From NCBI GenBank assembly GCA_017475785.1, contig JAFVEX010000104.1:1-10708 (forward strand): 10,708 nt of DNA, given 5' to 3'. Positions 1 to 5,327 of this stretch are shown piece after piece. This DNA comes from Eubacterium sp. Lineage in GTDB: Bacteria > Bacillota_A > Clostridia > Lachnospirales > Lachnospiraceae. Numbering within the stretch: position 1 is the stretch's first letter; each line of letters begins with the position of its first letter. Made by a program: the position numbers and the translations under genes. Under the pieces are notes generated by a model. It did not search any database and was not told the origin of the DNA. It was given only the letters and a program-made list of their open reading frames with translations.

Positions 1-90
1 CCCTCACTGGAAGTTAAGAAGTCATTTCCCGAATAACCACCCATGGATGTGCCCCCGTCTGATTGTGCTCTGTTTGTATCATCATCTTAC

Positions 91-166
91 GTTATTTGCA
101 AGTTAACGGTGTATTTTTTTGCTTTTGTTCAAAATATACACCGTTAAAACCTTATTTGAAAATAAC
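91..166. repeat. Nested inverted repeat (12-bp perfect inner arms, 7-bp outer arms)
   Basis: TTAACGGTGTAT at 103-114 is the exact reverse complement of ATACACCGTTAA at 136-147, with a 21-nt T/A-rich loop. Pairing can extend inward a few more A-T pairs with one mismatch. Outside this, GTTATTT at 91-97 matches AAATAAC at 160-166. Neither side is followed by a T-tract beyond the stem, so it is a poor intrinsic terminator. A large operator, a recombination or insertion end, or a remnant of a small mobile element are all possible. Confidence 0.6.
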
Positions 167-192
167 AACAAAGTGGTCTGTGAATAGTTTTG

Positions 193-250
193 GGCCTGCA
201 CAAATCAGAACGCACATCCTGATTTATATGCTACAATAACCTTGCAGGCC
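193..250 (+). repeat. Dyad GGCCTGCA/TGCAGGCC enclosing a promoter and an inner stem
   Basis: GGCCTGCA at 193-200 and TGCAGGCC at 243-250 are perfect 8-bp inverted arms. Inside lies a second stem, AAATCAG at 202-208 with CTGATTT at 219-225, and then the extended -10 of the pgeF promoter at 229-237. The right outer arm falls at the expected transcription start. This arrangement fits an operator pair or supercoil-dependent structure around the promoter. The functional reading is inference. Confidence 0.45.
229..237 (+). promoter_or_regulatory. Extended -10 promoter for pgeF
   Basis: The sequence is TGC followed by TACAAT, one mismatch from the consensus TATAAT and with the TGn extension. The hexamer 17 bp upstream (209-214) is a poor -35, which is tolerated with an extended -10. 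The predicted start near 243-245 gives a leader of about 118 nt before the pgeF ATG. Confidence 0.5.
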
Positions 251-362
251 TTCCAAATAGTAATGAAACAATTACGGCTGGAATCATGAAGAAACGAACT
301 GCGGAAGAGTATGCAGAAGAAAATATGCTATGCAGATAAATCATTCAGAAGGGACAACTGAT

Positions 363-1175
363 ATGAGAGACAGAATTGATAACGGAATTCCATACTTATC
401 ATTTGAATCATTTGATAAGACAAATCTGACCGTCAACGCGTTTTCGACGCGCATTGGCGGTGTCAGTTCCGGATATGCCGCCTCGCTGAATTTTGGCGGA
501 ACAGTCAATGACGCGCCGGAGAATATCGCAGAAAACTACCGCCGCATGGCTGCTGCCCTCTCTGTCCGCCCGGAGCAGATGGTTCTGACCCAACAGACGC
601 ACACAACCAATCTGCTGCGCGTCGGTTCCGACGATGCCGGCAAAGGGATCACGCGCCCGCGTCCGTGGACCGACATTGACGGTCTGCTGACAGATGTGCC
701 TGGCGTCATGCTGGTCGCGACTTTTGCTGACTGCGTGCCGCTGTATTTTCTGGATCCGGTTCATCAGGCGATTGCGCTCTCACATTCGGGCTGGAGAGGA
801 AGCGTCGGCAAAATGGGCGCTGTCACCGTACAGCGCATGCAGAAAGAATTCGGAACAAATCCGTCCGATCTGCTCGCCGGCATCGGGCCATGTATCTGCA
901 GAAGTTGCTACGAGGTAGATGATTATGTCTCCGAGCAGATCCATGAAGGATTCTCAGATGATGACTGCAGTCATTTCCTTTTTCCGGGACGTCCGGGCCA
1001 CTATCAGCTGGACCTGAAAGCAATGAACCGCCTGATTCTGCGTCAGGCGGGTGTGCCGGATGCGCAGATTTCCGACAGCGGTCTCTGTACCTGCTGTGAG
1101 CCGGAGCGCTTTTTTTCGCACCGCGCTTCCAACGGAAAACGCGGAAACCTCTGCGCATTTCTTATGCTGCGCTGA
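363..1175 (+). CDS. pgeF: Peptidoglycan editing factor PgeF (YfiH/laccase-domain family)
   Basis: This is a 270-residue protein of the PgeF/YfiH (DUF152, Cu-oxidase_4) family. In E. coli the homologue limits mis-incorporation of L-serine into the muropeptide stem. Other family members, such as FAMIN/LACC1, act on purine nucleosides, so the exact reaction here is open. The metal-site signature is visible: QTH with His80, ADC with Cys124, and SHSGWRG with His141. Other family motifs follow: GIGPCI, and a C-terminal block of CTCCEPERFFSHR then GKRGN. Length is normal for the family. I chose ATG 363 over ATG 330 because GAAGGGA lies about 8 nt upstream and family homology begins just after; the 330 start has no comparable site. 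It is a lone gene with its own promoter, convergent with the next gene. It is expected to be cytoplasmic. Confidence 0.95.
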   Translation: MRDRIDNGIPYLSFESFDKTNLTVNAFSTRIGGVSSGYAASLNFGGTVNDAPENIAENYRRMAAALSVRPEQMVLTQQTHTTNLLRVGSDDAGKGITRPRPWTDIDGLLTDVPGVMLVATFADCVPLYFLDPVHQAIALSHSGWRGSVGKMGAVTVQRMQKEFGTNPSDLLAGIGPCICRSCYEVDDYVSEQIHEGFSDDDCSHFLFPGRPGHYQLDLKAMNRLILRQAGVPDAQISDSGLCTCCEPERFFSHRASNGKRGNLCAFLMLR

Positions 1176-1189
1176 AGATTCCCGCGTTT
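1137..1189. terminator. Possible bidirectional terminator between convergent genes
   Basis: AAACGCGG at 1137-1144 is inverted at 1182-1189 (CCGCGTTT), with a 37-nt loop that itself has weak GCGCAT/ATGC pairing. It overlaps the end of pgeF and precedes a moderately T-rich stretch. It sits where two convergent genes need a stop, but the loop is long and the T-tail imperfect. Confidence 0.33.
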
Positions 1190-1206
1190 CTCCTTATTTA
1201 TCATAA

Positions 1207-2199
1207 TCAGTCAGTTATCTGTCCATCACAGAGATTCTCGATCCACTCTCTTCTCTGAATCACAGCAAGCCAGTCTTCCGGAATCTCCTCGTATCCATAG
1301 AAAAGGCCTGCCAGACCGCCGCAAATTGCACCTACGGTATCCGTGTCTTTGCCGAGATTCACCGCCGTGAGCAGTGCGTCCCGAAACGTATTGGTCTTTA
1401 ATAATGACCAGACAGCAGCTTCCAGCGTGTCGACGACATATCCGCCGCTCCTGATCTCTCTGGCAGAGAGGTCTCTGAATGCATATAAATCATGAAGCCG
1501 CCCATAATGCGCCAATTCCGTTAAGTACTGCAGATCCTGTCTGTAGAAAGTGAATCCCTCGTTCAATCCCTTCTGCAGCACGCCGATCAGATCTCCTGCA
1601 GTTCTCTCCACGACATCCTGCTCCAGGACCGCCCGCACCATAAAGTAGTAGAGACCGCAGGCGATCTTCGCACGCAAATGATTGTGTGTCAGTCCGGAGA
1701 TCTGATGGATCGCCGCAATTGCCTCTTCATCTGTCATCTCTCCGGAAGATTGCTGCTCACAGCAGTACAGACACACCGGAAGGATTCGCATCAGTGAACC
1801 GTTTCCATTGTCATGCTCTGTAGCGCCGCCGCAGGTATTAATATCCTGCTCTTTCATATATCTAAGGATTGCCTCTGTTGTCCCAATTCCATTATCAAAT
1901 GACTTACCAAATGGCGTATACTCGCCCTTCGTAAGCCAAAGTGCAAAGCGGTACATGATATCTGCCGGATTGAGACAATTAAATTTCCGGATACTGACGA
2001 GCGTTGCCAGCGTCATACTTCCGTCATCTGTCCATGTGCCGACAGGCATATTAAAAGTCCCATACCCTGTCATTGTTGTGACAGGATTCTTTGCAATCTC
2101 TTCACGGCTTCGAAATTGAACCGGACATCCAAGTGCGTCGCCGATGATAATACCCATAACACCATCTTTCCAGAATCGATTCAATTGTCTTTTTTTCAT
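1207..2199 (-). CDS. ADP-ribosylglycohydrolase family protein (DraG/ARH-like)
   Basis: This 330-residue protein belongs to the ADP-ribosylglycohydrolase family, Mg2+-dependent enzymes that remove ADP-ribose from proteins (DraG, ARH3) or act on related ADP-ribosyl compounds. Visible family motifs are GIIIGDALG near residues 16-24, the first metal motif GTWTDDGSMT with Thr57-Asp58-Asp59, a central NGNGSLMR block, and the second metal motif GKDTDTVG with Asp285, Asp287 and Thr288. All the metal ligands I would expect are present, so it should be active. The start at 2199 is preceded by GGAGGG (2208-2213) at good spacing; a longer in-frame start at 2256 lies upstream of the promoter and is rejected. 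An extended -10 at 2245-2253 suggests monocistronic transcription. No ADP-ribosyltransferase gene is visible nearby, so the target is unknown. Confidence 0.93.
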   Translation of the reverse strand: MKKRQLNRFWKDGVMGIIIGDALGCPVQFRSREEIAKNPVTTMTGYGTFNMPVGTWTDDGSMTLATLVSIRKFNCLNPADIMYRFALWLTKGEYTPFGKSFDNGIGTTEAILRYMKEQDINTCGGATEHDNGNGSLMRILPVCLYCCEQQSSGEMTDEEAIAAIHQISGLTHNHLRAKIACGLYYFMVRAVLEQDVVERTAGDLIGVLQKGLNEGFTFYRQDLQYLTELAHYGRLHDLYAFRDLSAREIRSGGYVVDTLEAAVWSLLKTNTFRDALLTAVNLGKDTDTVGAICGGLAGLFYGYEEIPEDWLAVIQRREWIENLCDGQITD

Positions 2200-2244
2200 A
2201 ATCCAAACCCTCCAGATCTCAGCCCGTTTTCGTGTTCTGAAATA

Positions 2245-2253
2245 AGTATAACA
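2245..2253 (-). promoter_or_regulatory. Extended -10 promoter for the ADP-ribosylglycohydrolase gene
   Basis: Read on the minus strand the site is TGT then TATACT, one mismatch from TATAAT with a TGn extension. No good -35 is seen. It would give a leader of roughly 40 nt before the start at 2199. The site lies immediately after the last stop (2265-2267) of the decayed gene upstream. Confidence 0.5.
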
Positions 2254-2264
2254 CATGGTGGATT

Positions 2265-2958
2265 CTAAACGGTCGCTTCCGGGACGACCTCAAAAGATTC
2301 CTTCCCGTCAAGTATGGATAGAGTACTTTCAGTTTTTTCATCTGTAATGCCGAAAATACCCCTGATCTACGCCTGATATTCCGCATGGAACTTCGTGTAT
2401 TTATCTGCTCTTCCCAAAGCTTTTTCCACTGGATATTTCATCCAGTGGTCCTCTGTTTTTGGGGTCACAATTGTGCAGATATGCACACGGCTGTATACCG
2501 ATATTATCATCCTGTACCTGCTCCGAAGAATTTCGAATGAAAGTGGCATATGCATATGCCTGATAAGAAGGATGATTAACAGTACGAAATCCGCCGCCCG
2601 TATAGGCCCGGACACTGTGCTGCATGATATCATCCACTTTCTCAGCTTTATCCCACTGCTTTAATTCAACGATAACCACGTTGCTCTGATCTTTTTGATC
2701 TGCACCGGCAATCATAAAATCAACTCGTTTCGACGTTCTTGGAATTTGATATTCGATTGCGACATCTGCATCGCCGGGAATATCCGGATCATCCAGAACT
2801 GCCCGCATGAAATGCAGAGAGTTCTGCCAGGAATGGTACTCGGCCAGATGACCGCCGAATATTTTTCTCGCTTTCATATTTTCCAGAATGATATCGGAGA
2901 TCTGGTTCAGATTAACATCGTCATTAAATTGTGTTTTTGTCGCGTTGTATACAATCAT
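2265..2958 (-). pseudogene. Truncated, frameshifted gene with N-terminal PD-(D/E)XK nuclease domain (DUF2075-helicase type)
   Basis: The intact part (2401-2958, 185 codons) begins at ATG 2958 with AGAGGA 7 nt upstream. Residues 1-160 resemble the N-terminal nuclease-like domain that precedes the helicase of DUF2075 proteins: MIVYNATKTQF, SWQNSLHFM, then RVDFMI and VVIVELKQW, which supply the Asp and Glu-x-Lys of a PD-(D/E)XK active site, HPSYQAYAYA, and PCAYLHN. Full-length relatives continue for several hundred residues with a helicase; none is present. After a C4A5 run (2456-2464, minus strand) the coherent reading moves to another frame (DPKTEDHWMKYPVEKA and on), which meets an in-frame TAG at 2367-2369 and then continues with protein-like sequence to a stop at 2265-2267. 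I read this as a broken gene. Whether the second part belonged to the same ancestor is unclear; I do not recognise it. A stand-alone 185-residue product remains possible. Confidence 0.7.
2426..2448. repeat. 9-bp hairpin next to the frameshift
   Basis: CCACTGGAT (2426-2434) and ATCCAGTGG (2440-2448) form a perfect stem with a 5-nt loop. It lies 7 nt downstream, in the minus-strand reading direction, of the C4A5 run where the frame changes. There is no T-tract immediately after either side, so it is not a standard terminator. Confidence 0.5.
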
Positions 2959-3222
2959 CCATTAATCCTCTGCGCATACGCTCTGCACTTTTGCCGGCCT
3001 CACGATCCGAATCCTTTCCCAACTTATTCCACATATTATTTCAAGTATATCATAACGGAACTGGGGAGCAAACAACTTGATTGCAGCAGTATAAATGACG
3101 ATACATTCCACAAATGTGACAGCAGAACACTTGTGATTGCAAAATGACAGATGAACGTAAGATGCAAGCAATTCATCAAAATATTTCGTGACCCGGTCAT
3201 ACGTTTCTGCCCTGTCTGTGCA
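2959..3222. other. Intergenic or decayed region between the nuclease remnant and the transporter promoter
   Basis: This AT-rich stretch has no recognisable domain. A minus-strand frame (2962-3228, 88 codons, GTG start) fills most of it and ends 3 nt before the start of the nuclease-domain gene, which would suit a coupled operon. Against it are the lack of a ribosome binding site, the lack of any recognisable motif, and the fact that its start codon sits inside the -35 box of the opposite-strand promoter at 3223-3251. I treat it as unproven. No clear promoter for the nuclease-domain gene was found. Confidence 0.4.
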
Positions 3223-3251
3223 TTGCACGAACCTGCAGGAATCGCTATAAT
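3223..3251 (+). promoter_or_regulatory. Sigma-A promoter for the EamA transporter gene
   Basis: TTGCAC at 3223-3228, a 17-bp spacer, and a perfect TATAAT at 3246-3251 make this the best -35/-10 pair in the window. The expected start near 3258 gives a leader of about 57 nt before ATG 3315. Confidence 0.75.
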
Positions 3252-3314
3252 GTTAAGGACCCTCCAGGCTTGTTCAACACTTTACATTTACAATTAAGAG
3301 AAAGTAAATTTCAG

Positions 3315-4166
3315 ATGAATCAACACACCAAAGCTGTCTTATATGTAATATTAACAGGATTGGGGTTCTCCCTCATGTCCCTGTTTGTCCGCCTGGCAGG
3401 GGATCTTCCGACGATGGAAAAGGCCTTATTCCGGAATGCCGTCGCTGCTCTGATCGCTCTCTCTGCCCTGTTCCGTTCAAACGAAAAATTTCATTTTCAC
3501 CGGGACAGCCTTCCCGGACTTCTTTTGCGCAGCTGCTTTGGAACTGCAGGACTGATCATTAATTTCTACGTCATAGATCATTTGAATATCGCGGATGCCA
3601 ACATTCTGAACAAATTGTCCCCGTTTTTTGCCATTCTGATGTCTATGGTGATCCTGCGGGAGATTCCGGCCTATTCTGATTTTGCCTGCGTCGCGGTCGC
3701 TCTGATCGGCGCGGCATTTGTGGTTCATCCCACAAAGGGACTCGCTTCACTTCCTTCCCTGATCGGCGTTCTGGGCGGATTCTGCGCTGGAACTGCTTAT
3801 ACTTATGTGCGAAAACTCCGGCTATCCGGTGAGCGCGGACCAATGATTGTCCTTTTTTTCTCTGTCTTTTCACTGATCGTCTGTATACCGGGCACGATAA
3901 TCAACTTTAAACCGATGCAGCCGCTCCAGCTGGTTTTTCTGATTCTGGCTGGCTGCAGCGCGGCGCTGGGACAGTTTTCTGTTACGAAAGCGTATGCCTT
4001 CGCCCCCGCAAAACAAATCTCTGTTTTTGATTATTCGCAGGTTCTTTTCGCAGCACTCTGGGGCTTCTTCTTTTTCGGCGAGCACCCGGACATTTACAGC
4101 TGTATCGGATATGTCCTGATTCTGGGAGCCGCCCTCTATCGCTGGAAATCCGGATTGAAGGCATAA
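3315..4166 (+). CDS. EamA/DMT-family transporter (drug/metabolite transporter superfamily)
   Basis: This is a 283-residue, very hydrophobic protein with about ten predicted membrane segments in two EamA halves, roughly residues 1-135 and 145-283. The first half has the typical opening TGLGFSLMSLFVRLAGDLP followed by KALFRN, and a helix pair ending near ALIGAAFVVHP. The second half has GQFSVTKAYAFAPA and ends GYVLILGAALYRWK. Such proteins export or import small metabolites through the inner membrane, and the substrate cannot be read from sequence; amino acids or their derivatives are common in the family. Length is normal. ATG 3315 is chosen because similarity to family N-termini begins there; the upstream AAGAGAAAG is only a weak ribosome binding site, and an in-frame ATG at 3270 is less likely. 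It is monocistronic, with its own promoter. Confidence 0.93.
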   Translation: MNQHTKAVLYVILTGLGFSLMSLFVRLAGDLPTMEKALFRNAVAALIALSALFRSNEKFHFHRDSLPGLLLRSCFGTAGLIINFYVIDHLNIADANILNKLSPFFAILMSMVILREIPAYSDFACVAVALIGAAFVVHPTKGLASLPSLIGVLGGFCAGTAYTYVRKLRLSGERGPMIVLFFSVFSLIVCIPGTIINFKPMQPLQLVFLILAGCSAALGQFSVTKAYAFAPAKQISVFDYSQVLFAALWGFFFFGEHPDIYSCIGYVLILGAALYRWKSGLKA

Positions 4167-4285
4167 TCCGCCTGCAGAGCCAGCTCTTCTACTGCAATTT
4201 CCGAAAAAAGATCAACTGTCATACCTGCTCCTGTCAGCACACGCCCGCCACCTGTGTCGTGTGCCTGAAAATGCTCGTAATTCAC
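4136..4285 (-). CDS. Possible small protein or gene remnant, 49 codons, unknown
   Basis: A minus-strand frame from GTG 4285 to a TAG at 4136-4138 encodes a 49-residue peptide, beginning NYEHFQAHDTGGGRVLTGAG after the start and rich in acidic residues near its end. The composition looks protein-like. Upstream are AGAAGGA, very close to the GTG (about 3 nt), and a perfect extended -10 (TGT TATAAT, 4318-4326) on the same strand. It overlaps the last 31 bases of the transporter gene, tail to tail. I do not recognise the family. It may be a small gene, the surviving piece of a lost gene, or chance. Confidence 0.27.
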   Translation of the reverse strand: MNYEHFQAHDTGGGRVLTGAGMTVDLFSEIAVEELALQADYAFNPDFQR

Positions 4286-4317
4286 AGTCCTTCTTTTCAA
4301 GACAAAAGATTCCTCAT

Positions 4318-4326
4318 ATTATAACA
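4318..4326 (-). promoter_or_regulatory. Minus-strand extended -10 (TGTTATAAT)
   Basis: This is a perfect TATAAT with a TGn extension on the minus strand. It points away from the creatininase promoter and toward the 49-codon frame ending at 4136. No good -35 is visible. It could also yield an antisense transcript against the 3' end of the transporter gene. Confidence 0.4.
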
Positions 4327-4352
4327 TCCCCTACATAAGCAAGGGAAAACTA

Positions 4353-4361
4353 TGGTAAAAT
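4353..4361 (+). promoter_or_regulatory. Extended -10 promoter for the creatininase-family gene
   Basis: TGG followed by TAAAAT, with a weak -35 (4333-4338). The predicted start near 4368 leaves a 44-nt leader that ends with AGGAGG at 4398-4403. Confidence 0.5.
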
Positions 4362-4411
4362 ACTTTATATCATAATCAATCATAATAGAAGTGAATGAGG
4401 AGGCAGTTACT

Positions 4412-5221
4412 ATGAAGTCAGTTTGGATCCAGGAAAACACCTGGCAGGATGTTGCGGAATATCTGAAACACGACAATACGGTAATCATTCCGATCGGGAG
4501 TACCGAACAGCATGGACCCGCAGGGCCTCTTGGCGTCGATACTTACGCGGCAATCGGGCTTTGCGAAGACGCCGCAAAACAGACCGGCGTCATGGTCGCC
4601 CCGCCTCTGTGGTACGGAGATTCACCGCACCATCTCGGATTTCCGGGAACCATTTCCCTTCGGAGTGAGACCCTGATTCTTGTCATAAAAGATATCGTCC
4701 ACACCCTGTATCAGAACGGATTCAGAAGATTTATCCTTCTAAACGGCCACAAAGGGACCAATCTTGCCCCCATGACGGTTGCCGCAAGAGGACTTCTTGA
4801 ATATGAACTGAAAGACATCCGGATTGCCATAAGCGATCCACTCTATTTATGCACAAACGCACAGGAAATCAAAGGGGATGTTGCGGAACATCACGCCGGC
4901 GTGCTCGAGATCTCCCATGTAATGTACAAATTCCCGGGCCTTGTAAAAGAAGATAAGCAAAATCCCAACGCCGTAGATCTCTCAAATGAATTTTCGAGTT
5001 ATATCAAGCCGGATCTTTTCGGCCCGGCAAGCGGTGTATACGCTGACGTGCTCTGGAGCAGCCGCGATCAGAAGGCCTTCGCCCCGACCGGTTCTTTTTC
5101 CGATTCTTCTAACGCCAGCGCCGAGATGGGAAAAGCTTATCATGATAATATGGTGCAAAACTTTGCCGAGTTTATCGAGTGGTTTAAGACTTCCGTGAGT
5201 CCGGAAGAAAAATATAAATAA
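4412..5221 (+). CDS. Creatininase-family amidohydrolase
   Basis: This 269-residue protein is of the creatininase/creatinine amidohydrolase family, binuclear metal enzymes that open cyclic or linear amides. Known members act on creatinine, formamidopyrimidine intermediates and the mycofactocin precursor (MftE). The N-terminal metal motif IGSTEQHGP...GVD supplies Glu32, His34 and Asp43, lining up with Glu34, His36 and Asp45 of Pseudomonas creatininase. LNGHKGTN supplies the next His (family NGHGGN), and EHHAGVLEIS the last Glu (family HAGExETS). FPGTISL is also conserved. All ligands appear present, so it should be active. No neighbour indicates the substrate: there is no creatinase, mycofactocin or flavin gene here. 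ATG 4412 is preceded by AGGAGG at 8-nt spacing; an in-frame GTG at 4391 lies upstream of that site. It has its own promoter and a hairpin just after the stop. Confidence 0.92.
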   Translation: MKSVWIQENTWQDVAEYLKHDNTVIIPIGSTEQHGPAGPLGVDTYAAIGLCEDAAKQTGVMVAPPLWYGDSPHHLGFPGTISLRSETLILVIKDIVHTLYQNGFRRFILLNGHKGTNLAPMTVAARGLLEYELKDIRIAISDPLYLCTNAQEIKGDVAEHHAGVLEISHVMYKFPGLVKEDKQNPNAVDLSNEFSSYIKPDLFGPASGVYADVLWSSRDQKAFAPTGSFSDSSNASAEMGKAYHDNMVQNFAEFIEWFKTSVSPEEKYK

Positions 5222-5235
5222 AATGCACAGACGCT

Positions 5236-5266
5236 GAAAGCTCCTGCTTTTTTTGCAGGAGCTTTC
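5236..5266. terminator. Intrinsic terminator between convergent creatininase and lipoprotein genes
   Basis: GAAAGCTCCTGC (5236-5247) pairs perfectly over 12 bp with GCAGGAGCTTTC (5255-5266) around a 7-T loop. On the + strand the uridines fall in the 3' arm and after it (CTTAA), so release there may be modest. On the minus strand the stem lies just beyond the lipoprotein stop at 5328. It probably serves both genes. Confidence 0.7.
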
Positions 5267-5327
5267 CTTAATCACGTAAACCGGCTGTCAGCTCTCCGGT
5301 ACGGATACTGCATCCTCGTTTTTGCGC

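Larger units (their letters stand above)
1..362. other. Intergenic region left of pgeF, AT-rich, no convincing gene
   Basis: I see no supportable gene in this stretch. It contains a nested inverted repeat (91-166), a second dyad (193-250) and an extended -10 promoter (229-237) facing pgeF, each listed separately. Two very short ORFs follow the promoter on the + strand: 263-289 (8 codons, start at ATG 263) and 286-339 (17 codons, start at ATG 286). The stop of the first overlaps the start of the second, but neither has a Shine-Dalgarno sequence, so I do not call them genes. On the minus strand a frame starting at 44 runs off the left edge and is too short to assess. Confidence 0.6.

Noticed and set aside
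1..44. Minus-strand frame starting at ATG 44 and leaving the window
   Set aside because: Only 15 codons are visible, with a G-run instead of a clear Shine-Dalgarno; it cannot be judged without sequence to the left.
286..339. 17-codon ORF upstream of pgeF (MKKRTAEEYAEENMLCR)
   Set aside because: There is no ribosome binding site and no overlap coupling to the chosen pgeF start; most likely chance in the leader.
2962..3228. Minus-strand 88-codon ORF ending 3 nt before the nuclease-domain gene
   Set aside because: It has a GTG start with no ribosome binding site, no recognisable motif, and its start codon lies inside the -35 box of the strong opposite promoter. Kept only as a note in the region entry.
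4172..4195. Small AGAGC/GCTCT hairpin after the transporter gene
   Set aside because: The stem is only 4-5 bp with a very short loop and no T-tract, so it is not credible as a terminator.
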